NCBI GenBank assembly: GCA_942492735.1
Contig: OW818648.1
Span: 3,720,001 to 3,784,000 of the forward strand
Origin: Sporobacter sp942492735
Lineage (GTDB): Bacteria > Bacillota > Clostridia > Oscillospirales > Oscillospiraceae
DNA length: 64,000 nt
Reading direction: 5' to 3'
Of this stretch, positions 24,229 to 33,417 are shown piece after piece. The notes under the pieces were generated by a model. The model did no database searches. It was not told the DNA's origin and saw only the letters and a program-made list of their open reading frames with translations. The translations under genes and the position numbers were made by a program. Numbering within the stretch: position 1 is the first letter of the stretch; the number at the start of each line of letters is the position of its first letter.

Positions 24229-24408
24229 TGCTTCTTTACCGCCTGCATGTTTTATTTCTTCAGCTCTTATTATATGGACATTATTTTCCCGCGTCAATCA
24301 AATGTCTGAAAATTTCATTTACATACCTGCAGATGATATGTTAAATTATTATATTAGAGAGCAGAAGTGAACAAGCGCACAGAGAATGATTTGAGGGGAG
24401 TAAGAATC

Positions 24409-25758
24409 ATGAGATTTTGTACTAACTGCGGTAAAGAGATGGATGAAGGCGCCGTGTTTTGCACCGGATGCGGAACGAATAACGGCAGCGCATCAGGTAT
24501 CGCAACGGCCGATCAAGCTGAAAGCGGCAGTACAACTGTTTCCGAGCAGCCAAACACAAACGGCGTATACTATCAGTCCGGCGCGCAAGGCACTCCAAGC
24601 GGCGCCTATTATCAACCCGCAGCACAGGGCACGCCGACGACATATAGCCAGCCCGGCGCACAGGGCACGCCACCGACGTATACCCAGCCCGGTGCACAGG
24701 GCACGCAAGGGACGCCTTACTACCAAACCAGCGCTCAAAACACACAAAGCGCGCCATATTACCAGCCTGGCGCACAGGGTGCTCCAAACACGCCTTATTA
24801 CCAGAACGGTCCGTATACCGGCGGTCCGAATACGCCTGGCGGCGGACCTAAAAAAAGCAACAAAATGGTGATTATAATCGTTTCCATCATTGTCGGGATC
24901 GCCTTAATCGCCGGCGGTATATTACTTTATTCTAAACTGTCAAATAACAATAATGATGACCCCGATGTATCCGACAACAGTGACGTCAGCGATACGACCG
25001 AAGATGTAGAACCATCAGAGTCCGTCGAGCCGTCAGAAGATGTCGTTTCCCCCACACCGTCCATAGAACCCGACGAGACGGATGATTACACCACATCGAG
25101 CAGCGCAGGGCTCGACATTTTCGACGCCGTTACAAAGGACTATATCATCGCCGCATGTGAAGATACCGGCATGGATATAACCAAAATCGAAGATGTTGAA
25201 TTCTACGGCACATGGTTTGAGGGCGATGTCTACACAATGACGTACTACGGCTCCGTTATCGATATACTCCTGTATGACGACGGGAACGTTTTCAGCTTGG
25301 AGACGAACGGTACACAGATTTACCTTACAGGATATGAATCGTTTTTGATCGATGATTACATGGGTTACATGACGCACTTCGATGAAAGCTACCCGGATAA
25401 CGGTTATGCCTTCTACGTTAACGGCAACTATGTAGACAGCACCGTTAATATGGAAACGAGCTACGATTTTGACTACGTGATAGAATTTATCGACGCCAAT
25501 GACGGCAGTATGGCTCTTGCGTTCTTTATGCCGGCTGGACAGACTTTGCAAATGGGCGTACCAACCGGAGACTACTATATTCAATATGCAGCCGGAGTTG
25601 AATGGGCAGGCGTCGATTATTTATTCGGTGATGATACGGTGTTTTATAAATCCGACAGCATCTATTCCTTCTATCCGGAAAATGACAGCACAATCACGCT
25701 TGATATAACCGGCGGCGCAGGCATCCCCTCCACCGCTATTACACTCGATGATTTTTAG
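24409..25758 (+). CDS. Zinc-ribbon membrane protein with Pro/Gln/Gly tandem repeats
   Basis: The protein has 449 residues. The N terminus is a zinc ribbon (FCTNCGKEMDEGAVFCTGCG). Residues about 50-140 hold six or so imperfect copies of a 12-13 residue unit of the type YYQPGAQGTP. One membrane helix (MVIIIVSIIVGIALIAGGIL) follows near residue 155, then an acidic Ser/Glu/Asp stretch and an external domain of about 200 residues that I do not recognise. The topology is ribbon inside, domain outside. GAGGGGAG precedes the ATG; an upstream GTG frame is less likely. The DNA of the repeat region is prone to copy-number change. The function is unknown; similar ribbon-TM proteins occur widely in Firmicutes. 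Confidence 0.82.
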   Translation: MRFCTNCGKEMDEGAVFCTGCGTNNGSASGIATADQAESGSTTVSEQPNTNGVYYQSGAQGTPSGAYYQPAAQGTPTTYSQPGAQGTPPTYTQPGAQGTQGTPYYQTSAQNTQSAPYYQPGAQGAPNTPYYQNGPYTGGPNTPGGGPKKSNKMVIIIVSIIVGIALIAGGILLYSKLSNNNNDDPDVSDNSDVSDTTEDVEPSESVEPSEDVVSPTPSIEPDETDDYTTSSSAGLDIFDAVTKDYIIAACEDTGMDITKIEDVEFYGTWFEGDVYTMTYYGSVIDILLYDDGNVFSLETNGTQIYLTGYESFLIDDYMGYMTHFDESYPDNGYAFYVNGNYVDSTVNMETSYDFDYVIEFIDANDGSMALAFFMPAGQTLQMGVPTGDYYIQYAAGVEWAGVDYLFGDDTVFYKSDSIYSFYPENDSTITLDITGGAGIPSTAITLDDF

Positions 25759-25780
25759 TATTGTTCTGAACTATAACACG

Positions 25781-25819
25781 AAAAGCGAACACCTCATACA
25801 AGTGAGGTGTTCGCTTTTT
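25781..25819. terminator. Strong bidirectional terminator
   Basis: AAAAGCGAACACCTCA pairs perfectly with its complement across a 6-base loop, with A-run and T-run on the two sides. It ends the zinc-ribbon gene and could also end the convergent bactofilin-like gene. Confidence 0.92.
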
Positions 25820-25860
25820 GAATGCTTTCTTAATGATCCGCGCTGTCATTCCCGTCCTCA

Positions 25861-26015
25861 CTGTCATTCCCGCGAAGGCGGGAATCCACGTACCTAGGAG
25901 ACTGGATTCCCGCCTTCGCGGGAATGACAAGTAACGCTGGAAGGACAAGTAAAGCGAGAATGACAAGTAACGCAGAATGTGCTGATATCTCATTGTGTTT
26001 ATGGATGAACAGTAT
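25861..26015. repeat. Interspersed repeat copy 1 (ATTCCCGC hairpin element)
   Basis: The core is a double hairpin: CATTCCCGCGAAGGCGGGAA, a spacer with GGAGACTGGATT, then CCCGCCTTCGCGGGAATGAC. A linker with GACAAGTAACG repeats follows, then the conserved tail CTGATATCTCATTGTGTTTA and ATGGATGAACAGTAT. The tail ends on the stop codon of the minus-strand gene at 26015. The other copies are at 38496 and 63267. Confidence 0.9.
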
Positions 26016-27124
26016 TATTCACCGGCTATTATATCTGTCTGATTGTTTTCTTTTCGCGGCTTCAAGCTGATAACAGTGATTCCAAGAGTATAAAACGCAC
26101 AGGCCAGAAACACAACAGTCCTCAGATAGGGGACGAGCAGCAGGATACTCACCGCTGCGGCACCGATACTCGCCGAAAGAAAACGGTTCATTCTGCTCAT
26201 CAGCAGGCGGCCAAGGATTGTGCCGGTGATAAACGGCGAAAGGTATAGCAGAATACCGTACAGTATTAAGACGATAATACTGACGGGAATCGCGAAGACA
26301 GTCAGCATGCAGATGAGCGCACCGAAAGGAATGACAATGAGTGCAATCAGACCCGCCAGCACAGATTTGCCCCATCTTTTCTTTAATTCCATAGCCCTCG
26401 CTTTGCAATAGCCGCCTCTGAAAAGCGTTATCAATAGAGCGATAAAAACAGCGATGATAACGCCGACGATAGCCATGACTACTTTTAGCCTGCTGATCCC
26501 CCGCTCGCTTAAATCGATATTGGTTTTGTTCGCGTGTATGATGCGTTTAAACGTTACCTGTGACTCATCGATGTTCAGCGGCAATTGCGGCTTTACCGTA
26601 CCGTATATCGTGACATGTCCATTCACCGTCACATCCTTACCGAACGTGATGTGGTCGCTGAGGATAATCAGATTCTCGTATATTGTCCCATCAACAGAGA
26701 CGGACACACCGGCCAAATAGGCATCAACGGCTGTTCCGCCGAAGGTGACGGTACCGCCCGACAGGTACGCGCCTTTGACATTCGTTCCAGTATTGAGGGT
26801 AATATCACCACCTGCGGCATATATGTTGCGGACGCTTTGCGCATGCACGGTGATATACTGTCCGACAGCGTATATATTCTGCACCGCGTTTTCATCCGTT
26901 ATGATGATGTTTCTGCCGCCGGTAATGATGTCACCGGTGACGCCGGATTCGAGCTTTACATTTCCTCCGAAAGCGATATAGTCTCCTTCGACATTTTTAT
27001 CGGCAATCACACTGCCTGCAAAGTCAAACCTGTTTTGAGCGCTGTCAATGTATTTCGCCGAAGCCGTGCCGGTCAGCAGAAAAACGGTCAATAGCAGCAT
27101 CATTAATATTCTTGGTTTTTTCAC
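26015..27124 (-). CDS. Bactofilin-like membrane protein with exported N-terminal beta-helix
   Basis: The product has 369 residues from a GTG at 27124, where AAGGG lies eight bases upstream; an ATG at 27142 is the alternative. A signal peptide (KKPRILMMLLLTVFLLTG, then ASA) is followed by about 180 residues of polymer-forming repeats (VEGDYIAFGGNVKLESGVTG, GGRNIIIT, AAGGDITL, LSGGTVTFGG). Four to five membrane helices come after residue 215. The repeat domain should be outside the membrane. This fusion of a bactofilin-like helix to a membrane domain is common in Firmicutes without a known role. It is the second beta-helix polymer protein of the window. Confidence 0.8.
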   Translation of the reverse strand: MKKPRILMMLLLTVFLLTGTASAKYIDSAQNRFDFAGSVIADKNVEGDYIAFGGNVKLESGVTGDIITGGRNIIITDENAVQNIYAVGQYITVHAQSVRNIYAAGGDITLNTGTNVKGAYLSGGTVTFGGTAVDAYLAGVSVSVDGTIYENLIILSDHITFGKDVTVNGHVTIYGTVKPQLPLNIDESQVTFKRIIHANKTNIDLSERGISRLKVVMAIVGVIIAVFIALLITLFRGGYCKARAMELKKRWGKSVLAGLIALIVIPFGALICMLTVFAIPVSIIVLILYGILLYLSPFITGTILGRLLMSRMNRFLSASIGAAAVSILLLVPYLRTVVFLACAFYTLGITVISLKPRKENNQTDIIAGE

Positions 27125-27228
27125 AAAATCATCCCTTATCATATACAAATACCGTCTGTATAGTATTTGACAGTCGAACCGGGATAATGCCGGAAATTAT
27201 TTTACATTTTTTACATTAGCGCCGCATT

Positions 27229-27262
27229 AAAAACAGAGAGCCCGCGGAAGCGGACCCTCTCG
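27229..27262 (-). terminator. Terminator after the 27280 lipoprotein gene
   Basis: On the minus strand, GAGAGGGTCCGC pairs with GCGGGCTCTC around a short loop, followed by TGTTTTTAAT. It starts 18 bases beyond the stop codon. Confidence 0.8.
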
Positions 27263-27279
27263 TCTTTTCTGGCGATAAA

Positions 27280-28716
27280 TCAGTAGAGCATTGAAACATC
27301 CATGAAGCTTCTCAAACCGTTATACGTCACGTTGTAATAATCCGGCCATTCACTCGTCGCTGACGGCACTGATATGATCAGATCTTTTTTATCGATCATA
27401 AAATCAACGGGCTCCTGCAGGTCTTTCGGCGTGTCAGCACCGAGTATTGACTGCAGCAGCTGATCCTTAAAGGCATCAAGCGGTTTTCCCACAAGGTCGC
27501 TGAGCGTGACACTGTCCCCTGTTTTCATTTTAAGCATCAAAAAGGATTCTGTATAATGACCCATATCGCTCTCTATGCTGTAGCTGTACAAAAAGTTAAA
27601 GCTGATATAGGTGTCGTTTGTAAAACTAATATAGCAGTTTACCTCTTGATTGTCTCTGCCGGATTTAACAAGAGCTTTGGCTGCAGCCATGACAGACGTG
27701 TTCACTTTTTCCATCACAGCCGCATCGGCGATGCCTGTGATTTGCGGGACGACGAGCTCGGCGCCGTTAAAATCGATTTTGATCTCTGTCATTATTCTGG
27801 AGTCTCCCGGCGGGAAAATGAGACTGTCTGAGATGAAGTCAGAAACAGCCTGTTCTCCTTCACCCTGCTTCAGGAGAATGGATTTGCATATAGCGCCAAA
27901 ACTGGTTGTTGCATATTGTTCGGCGAATTTTTCAATATTGGAGATAATTTTCAGATCCCCGGCCATAAACATGCTTAAAAACGAGCCCTCAGGTCCATAT
28001 AAAAGCCTACCGGCCTGAACCGTATAGAGCTGAACCAGCTGCCAGCGCACGAAACCGATGTCCGTTATTTTAAGTGCTTCCTCTGTTGCGGCAATGTCTT
28101 CAGCCAGGAGGACGAAATTATACGGGTCCCCGTCATAATACTGCCCCTGCAGCCTGTTTCGGTACTCAACCATGGCCGCCGCCTGTGGGCTGAACGCCCC
28201 TTTCATCGAATCCAGCGCAGCCCAATCCGGCTCAAACACAGGTGTTTCCTCATACCGAACCATCGTCATGAGGCTGTCTGAAACCTTCTGAAAACCGCTG
28301 CGGACGGTTTCATCTGTAATTTCCGGGATTTTCGAGGCGTCGAGCACACCGCCCAGTGTCTCGTTCAGCGCCGTCATGTTGGCCTCATCCCAGATCCTGA
28401 GGTTCATATCCGCCGATATATCAAGCTGGAGCAGCAGCAGCCTCTCTAAAAGGAGGTCCGCGTCCTCGGGAGACAGGTCCGCCGTATTTTGCCTCAGGTA
28501 TTTACCGACCTCCGGTGCACTAGGCTCGACTGCCAGAAACTTGGCCGCTGCCGATTCTGTCGGTGAGGGGCTCGCAGCGTGTGATGGTTCTGCAGTCGCG
28601 GGTTCCGATGATTCGCTCGCTGCCGGTGTCTCCGACGTTATCGGGAAGAATCCGGAACAAGACGCTAAAGACACAATGGTCACGATGGCCATAAATATTA
28701 CCAGATATTTTTTCAT
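27280..28716 (-). CDS. Lipoprotein with DUF3298-like C-terminal domain
   Basis: The protein has 478 residues, starting at 28716 with AAGGAGGAG in front. A signal peptide ends in the lipobox LASC, so it is a lipoprotein on the outer membrane face. A Ser/Pro/Glu-rich linker follows at residues 25-70. The middle has no family I recognise. The last 170 residues (KIDFNGAELVVPQITGI, VTLSDLVGKPLDAFKDQL) resemble the DUF3298/RsiV-type sensor domain of the lipoprotein at 38625. It starts 25 bases after an exported EEP phosphatase gene and is probably co-transcribed. The ligand is unknown. Confidence 0.72.
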   Translation of the reverse strand: MKKYLVIFMAIVTIVSLASCSGFFPITSETPAASESSEPATAEPSHAASPSPTESAAAKFLAVEPSAPEVGKYLRQNTADLSPEDADLLLERLLLLQLDISADMNLRIWDEANMTALNETLGGVLDASKIPEITDETVRSGFQKVSDSLMTMVRYEETPVFEPDWAALDSMKGAFSPQAAAMVEYRNRLQGQYYDGDPYNFVLLAEDIAATEEALKITDIGFVRWQLVQLYTVQAGRLLYGPEGSFLSMFMAGDLKIISNIEKFAEQYATTSFGAICKSILLKQGEGEQAVSDFISDSLIFPPGDSRIMTEIKIDFNGAELVVPQITGIADAAVMEKVNTSVMAAAKALVKSGRDNQEVNCYISFTNDTYISFNFLYSYSIESDMGHYTESFLMLKMKTGDSVTLSDLVGKPLDAFKDQLLQSILGADTPKDLQEPVDFMIDKKDLIISVPSATSEWPDYYNVTYNGLRSFMDVSMLY

Positions 28717-28741
28717 AGCTCCTCCTTGGATTATATCTATT

Positions 28742-29857
28742 TTATCTATCAGAATATTTGCCGCAGGTAACACCGGTATTCTCAACCGATTCAGACAAAC
28801 TGAACAGCAGCAGCACGGGGTTGTGGTCTGAATGCTCAAAGTCGGTGTCGATGATCTCCTCGTGGGCCGGTATGACATTATCAGAGACGATAAACCCGTC
28901 AATCGCTGTGACAAACGTGACGCCCTCAACATACCCCGTGTCGCAATCGCGCGCCGTGGGATTGATGCCTGACATGAATTCCGGTCTGAGCGCGGCGAAC
29001 CCGACGGGTATTAATGCTCTGTTCAACGGCTTTGCCCAATTGGCGATATCGGTCTTTGTATCGAAAAGCTGCGGCGCGTCGCCGAGGATATCCTTATTAA
29101 AATCGCCGCCGATGATAACATAATTGCCTGCGTCATATTCGCGTTTGGCATCCTCAAACAGCATCTTCAGCTGCTGCTCACCAATGGTGACATCTGTTGT
29201 ATAAGCCGACAGATGCACGTTGATGAGAACAAGCTCTTTGCCATCCGACACCGGAAGCCGCGTCACGCTATAGCAGCGATCAAGGTCGAGTATCTTCATA
29301 AATCCGGACTCGACCGGGAGGCTCCGGCGCAGCGAGGAGGTTATATCAAATTTCGAATAGGTGACGATACCTGAAACAGATTTTCCGATTGGCTGTTTAA
29401 ACGGATACATTAAAAACGGCGAGTCGTAATTTTGCGCGTATACGGACGCATATTCGGGGAAGCTCTCACCGAGCAGCGTCACCTCATTGAGATGGTAGCT
29501 CCTCGTCGAATCGGTATCGACCTCCTGGAAAAAAGCAAAATCCGGGCTCCTCTTTGTGATCTCAGCCGCCGCGCCGTTTATATTTTTGATTGCTTCTTCT
29601 TTGCTGTACGCCCAGGCATATTTGCCGCCGTCCATAAAGAAGCTGTAATCCTGGCTATATGCGCCAAAGCCCACATTGTATGTTGTGATCGTATAAATGG
29701 AGCCTGTCTGCAAAGAATCAGACCCGATATGACTGACATCGAGCTTTATGTTGTCGTCGAGCCGGTGATACGCGATAAAAACATACGCGACGTATCCGCC
29801 GATCACCAAAATGGCGCATAATAAAATTATTCCTATAATTTTTAGTATTTTTTTCAT
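28742..29857 (-). CDS. Membrane-anchored endonuclease/exonuclease/phosphatase family protein
   Basis: The 371-residue protein starts at 29857 with AAGGA six bases upstream. An N-terminal membrane anchor (residues 5-28) leads to an extracytoplasmic EEP domain: ITTYNVGFGAY, FFQEVDTDSTRS, LINVHLSA, GGDFNKDIL and the terminal HSDHNPVLLLF. These are the DNase I-like metal and catalytic residues. Anchored EEP proteins may cut phospholipid head groups, nucleotides or sugar phosphates; sequence alone does not separate them. The lipoprotein gene follows 25 bases later, suggesting a two-gene surface unit. Confidence 0.86.
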   Translation of the reverse strand: MKKILKIIGIILLCAILVIGGYVAYVFIAYHRLDDNIKLDVSHIGSDSLQTGSIYTITTYNVGFGAYSQDYSFFMDGGKYAWAYSKEEAIKNINGAAAEITKRSPDFAFFQEVDTDSTRSYHLNEVTLLGESFPEYASVYAQNYDSPFLMYPFKQPIGKSVSGIVTYSKFDITSSLRRSLPVESGFMKILDLDRCYSVTRLPVSDGKELVLINVHLSAYTTDVTIGEQQLKMLFEDAKREYDAGNYVIIGGDFNKDILGDAPQLFDTKTDIANWAKPLNRALIPVGFAALRPEFMSGINPTARDCDTGYVEGVTFVTAIDGFIVSDNVIPAHEEIIDTDFEHSDHNPVLLLFSLSESVENTGVTCGKYSDR

Positions 29858-29966
29858 AATATTCCTTCCCTTTCGCTTATCGGGACATTTATCCAACTAC
29901 CATATATTATACGATGAACCGAAAGCGTTCACAATACATTCCGGTAGAATATGTCCTATACCTGAA

Positions 29967-29997
29967 TAAAGCCCGCGGTGATGATCCGCAGGCTTTA
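29967..29997 (-). terminator. Terminator of the ABC transporter operon
   Basis: AAAGCCTGCGG pairs with CCGCGGGCTTT on the minus strand with one mismatch, followed by ATTC. It lies 13 bases after the last permease gene. Confidence 0.75.
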
Positions 29998-30009
29998 CAA
30001 TGCTTTCTG

Positions 30010-31182
30010 CTATTTTTCCATGTTCTGCCGTTTCTGCTTGGAGGCGACGAGGGCGATAATGATGCAGGCGGCGGCGAAAGCGAGCTGGATGAGCATGTAA
30101 CCGAAGATTGGTTTCAGGCTGTCGAAATTGAACGATGTCAGCTCTTTTATCGCATTGACAGCTTTGACATACCAGAAGCCCGGTGTGAAGCTGGCGATTT
30201 TCAAAACCGTATCACCCATCAAGTATTGGTCCAGGAAAACACCGCTCAGAAAACAAACGCCGAGTGAAACAACATTGGTGGTAGCTGCCTGTACGATGGC
30301 ACTTTTAATGAATTTCCCGGCGAGGAAAGCGATGGACACACAGAAGACCATAAAGACAAGGGCGTTGATACAGAGCAGGATCGCGCCGGTATTAAGACCT
30401 GCTTTAGCGTAGAGTGACAAAGAGATGACGCACAGAACCGCCCATACAATGAGTGCGAAGACGGTATTGCCCATAAAGAGCTGTATACTCATTTTAAAAG
30501 GACTAAGCGGCGCGCATTGATTTCGTTTTTGCATTTCCGGATCATTGAAAGCCATCATGATCGACGTTATCCCCATCAGGAGAACTGCGAGAATCGGATA
30601 GGCGAGATATCTGAAGACGTCTGCCAGGCCGGTTGTTTTGATTTGCACCTCACTGCTTTTCAACTCGACGGCTGTTGACACGTTCAGATCGCGATGAACA
30701 TTTTCGGCAACTTCGCTGGCTGTGATGCCGGGGATATTTTGCAGATAGAATCTTGATAGGTTCAGATATTTGTTCACGAGCATATCCACGCTGATACTGC
30801 CGGGATTCATTGGACGCGCAGTTCTCTGCAGCTGTATTTCATCTTTACTGCTTAAAAAGTCATCCGTGAAGCCCTCCGGAATTCTGAGTACATAATCAAT
30901 CTTTCCGTAAAACAACGCGTCCTGAATGCTCTCGGTCTTGTCGCTGACCGGAATGAAATTCGCGTTCTGTGATAAACTCTCCTTCAACCCGTCAACGAGT
31001 GGGGTGTTATCCTCGTTAAAGAAAGCGATGTTGGTTTTTGTCGCCGTGAAGGATGCGGATGCCGGACTGCTGCCGCCCAGACCGAAGAAGATAAACGCCA
31101 TCATCACAAAGACGAAAAAGTAGATGAGCAAGGACACAAGGTTCTTCTTAATGACCTTGAAATAAGCATTATATACTGGCAT
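30010..31182 (-). CDS. ABC-2 type transporter permease
   Basis: The protein has 390 residues from the ATG at 31182, with AAGGAGG nine bases upstream. One N-terminal membrane helix (LVSLLIYFFVFVMMAFIFFG) is followed by a large external loop of about 170 residues and five C-terminal helices. This is the ABC-2/YhgE-like half-exporter layout. It overlaps the paired permease gene by 14 bases and shares its ATPase at 32316. Together they form an exporter, often for antimicrobial peptides or lipids in this family. The divergent sensor kinase supports an envelope-stress role. Confidence 0.9.
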   Translation of the reverse strand: MPVYNAYFKVIKKNLVSLLIYFFVFVMMAFIFFGLGGSSPASASFTATKTNIAFFNEDNTPLVDGLKESLSQNANFIPVSDKTESIQDALFYGKIDYVLRIPEGFTDDFLSSKDEIQLQRTARPMNPGSISVDMLVNKYLNLSRFYLQNIPGITASEVAENVHRDLNVSTAVELKSSEVQIKTTGLADVFRYLAYPILAVLLMGITSIMMAFNDPEMQKRNQCAPLSPFKMSIQLFMGNTVFALIVWAVLCVISLSLYAKAGLNTGAILLCINALVFMVFCVSIAFLAGKFIKSAIVQAATTNVVSLGVCFLSGVFLDQYLMGDTVLKIASFTPGFWYVKAVNAIKELTSFNFDSLKPIFGYMLIQLAFAAACIIIALVASKQKRQNMEK

Positions 31183-32305
31183 ACTTCTGCCTCCTTGTGA
31201 CGAGATATACAACAAGGGTAAACACAATCGAAAATGCGAGGAGCAGAGCGTTATTCAGGTAAAACCGTGGGCCGACGCCGTAGTAGTAAAGCGCAAAAAA
31301 TGAATCGGAAATGAGGTTCGCTGGGTTAATATATGCCATAATCGGTACTGCCTGAGTAACAACGTATTTGAGGCCTGGGTAAACCATACCGGCCAGCGTG
31401 GACAGGAGGAGGCTGACAGAGATCATGATGCCCATTCTGACGCTTTCGCTTGTTTTGATGAGCGCTGCGACCATCGCCCCGAATGTGACGCCCATGATGC
31501 TGGCAAAGAAACAGGTGATGAGAACCGGACCGAGCTGACTGCCGAAATCCACGTTGAGAGCGAGCGCCATAAAGGCGACAAGCAAAACGAGTGAGATGAA
31601 CTGGATCAGGACAGTCGCCAGGATCGAATAAGAGAAGACTTTAAGCTTGTGGACTGGCACGAGATTCATCCGCGCGCCCTGCGGCGACAAATCCGCTTGC
31701 ATATTTTCAACTTCCGACTTGCCTCTGAAGCCGCCGAACATGGCCGCCATCGATATGAGCGCAAAAAAACTGATGATGATTGAGTCGGCACCTGATCTGT
31801 CGGTTGCAATCTCTTTGACAAAAGACTTGTCTGCAGTATATTGGATACCGTCATGCGCCTGCGGAAATTGACTCAATATGGATGTATATGCCGAGCTGGT
31901 CTGGAGATAGCTGTCCATGAATTCCGTCAGTATTGTCTGCTCAATGCCTGTTGATTTCACGACAATATGCGCGCCGTTTTCAAAGATGATATAACCTCTG
32001 ATCCAATTTCTCTCGAGACGTTCCTCCGCATCTTCCCTTGACGTCCGTGTGACATTGAACAGCCGGGTATCGTTATTTTTATCCGAAACCGAGTCAAGCA
32101 CCGACGCGAAAATTGTATCGTTCCTAAATTCCGCGTTATCCACGACGGCAATCTCGATGGCTGAAAAATTACCGACATTTGACAGATTCGAAAACGCCAT
32201 GGCAAAGAATATGGCGAGGACAATCGGATAGATGAGCGTCCAAAAGATTTCCGCCCTGTCTCTTAAGAGACATTTCACCCGGTATATAAAGATGTGCGCA
32301 AACAT
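31169..32305 (-). CDS. ABC-2 type transporter permease
   Basis: This 378-residue permease has one N-terminal helix (EIFWTLIYPIVLAIFFAMAF), an external loop of about 150 residues, and five helices from about residue 165, with the typical GMMYPGLKYV-like segment AGMVYPGLKYV. It is a paralog of the downstream permease and presumably its partner in a heterodimer. GGGGTGAG lies upstream of the ATG. It follows the ATPase gene by ten bases. Transported substrates are unknown; the large loops of both permeases may bind them. Confidence 0.9.
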   Translation of the reverse strand: MFAHIFIYRVKCLLRDRAEIFWTLIYPIVLAIFFAMAFSNLSNVGNFSAIEIAVVDNAEFRNDTIFASVLDSVSDKNNDTRLFNVTRTSREDAEERLERNWIRGYIIFENGAHIVVKSTGIEQTILTEFMDSYLQTSSAYTSILSQFPQAHDGIQYTADKSFVKEIATDRSGADSIIISFFALISMAAMFGGFRGKSEVENMQADLSPQGARMNLVPVHKLKVFSYSILATVLIQFISLVLLVAFMALALNVDFGSQLGPVLITCFFASIMGVTFGAMVAALIKTSESVRMGIMISVSLLLSTLAGMVYPGLKYVVTQAVPIMAYINPANLISDSFFALYYYGVGPRFYLNNALLLAFSIVFTLVVYLVTRRQKYASI

Positions 32306-32315
32306 TCACTCACCC

Positions 32316-33248
32316 CTAATCCCTTAATTCTTTGCCGGTGATTTCAAGAAAAACATCGTTGAGCGTCGGCAGCTCACAGAAGATTTTACCATAAGCGATA
32401 TGATGCGTATTCAGGTAATCCAGCACGGCTGCGAGGTTATTTTTACCGTGTTCGGATTTGACGATGAGCTGCGTGCCAGAAATCTCTGCCGAGGTGATAT
32501 ACGGCAGCTGTTTGAGAAGCGCGAGGGCGCCGCTGTCTGCTCTTAACAACTCGGCTGTAATCTTCTCCCCCGTCTTTATCATGCCCTTGAGTTCGTTCGT
32601 GGTGCCTGTTGCGATGATTTTACCCTTATCCATGATGGCGATTCTGGAGCATATCTGCTCAACCTCCTCCATGTAATGCGATGTGTATATGACTGTCGCG
32701 CCAAGCCGGTTCAGGTTTAAGATACCCTCCAGGATGTTGTTCCGGCTCTGTGGGTCAACGGCGACGGTCGGCTCGTCTAATATAATAAGCTTCGGTTTAT
32801 GGGCGATGCCGCAGGCGATGTTCAGTCTTCTGAGCAAACCGCCGCTCAGTTTCTTCGGCAGGAATTTGCTGTAGTTTTCCAGTCCGACGAAATGGATCGC
32901 TTCTTCGACAAGCTCGGCGCATTTCTGCTTATCGGTGATATACAGTCCGCAGAAGTAACTGATATTCTCCTTGACGGTCAGTTCTTTAAAAACGGCGACA
33001 TTCTGCATGACGATGCCGATATTTCTCTTTGATTCATAAGAATCCGGCTGCATCGGGTTCCCGAACACCTCGACGGACCCTTTATCATATTTGAGCAGCG
33101 AGAGAATGCAATTGATTGCCGTTGTCTTCCCCGACCCGTTCGGTCCCAAAAGCCCAAAGATTTCTCCCTCTTTAACTTCCAGATTAAAATGGTCCAGCGC
33201 GATCAGATCGCCATATCTTTTGACGAGATTGTTCACTTTGACTACCAT
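32316..33248 (-). CDS. ABC transporter ATP-binding protein
   Basis: The 310-residue ATPase shows Walker A GPNGSGKTT, the Q-loop in IGIVMQNVAVF, signature LSGGLLRRLN, Walker B LIILDEPTVAVD and switch TSHYMEE. A C-terminal region of about 90 residues is of the drug- or lantibiotic-exporter type. It heads the three-gene exporter operon. The promoter region is shared with a divergent histidine kinase gene and contains a TGTCAT palindrome. Confidence 0.95.
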   Translation of the reverse strand: MVVKVNNLVKRYGDLIALDHFNLEVKEGEIFGLLGPNGSGKTTAINCILSLLKYDKGSVEVFGNPMQPDSYESKRNIGIVMQNVAVFKELTVKENISYFCGLYITDKQKCAELVEEAIHFVGLENYSKFLPKKLSGGLLRRLNIACGIAHKPKLIILDEPTVAVDPQSRNNILEGILNLNRLGATVIYTSHYMEEVEQICSRIAIMDKGKIIATGTTNELKGMIKTGEKITAELLRADSGALALLKQLPYITSAEISGTQLIVKSEHGKNNLAAVLDYLNTHHIAYGKIFCELPTLNDVFLEITGKELRD

Positions 33249-33330
33249 ATAGTTTTCCTCCCCTTGATTTCTGATTGTATCTTACCGCAAACAAATGTCA
33301 GGCATAAGTGAAAAACCTCCTGAAATGGAT

Positions 33331-33344
33331 ATGACATTTGTCAT
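33331..33344. promoter_or_regulatory. Candidate operator ATGACA-TT-TGTCAT
   Basis: A perfect 6-base inverted repeat with a 2-base centre lies between the divergent ABC operon and the two-component genes, about 20 bases upstream of the kinase -35 box. A further half-site AAATGTCA occurs at 33294. The NarL-type regulator encoded next door is the obvious candidate to bind here. Confidence 0.55.
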
Positions 33345-33362
33345 ACCGCTCAAGAGGCACGA

Positions 33363-33391
33363 TTGAAAACGTTCCCGTAATCTGGTAGAAT
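33363..33391 (+). promoter_or_regulatory. Sigma-A promoter of the kinase gene at 33418
   Basis: TTGAAA and TAGAAT are separated by 17 bases, ending 26 bases before the start codon. Confidence 0.72.
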
Positions 33392-33417
33392 GGCGTCAAT
33401 CAGAAAAATGAGATGGG

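Noticed and set aside
25861..26015. Possible CRISPR array or transposon
   Set aside because: Only one hairpin unit per locus, no regular repeat-spacer pattern and no transposase frame; it is an interspersed palindromic element.
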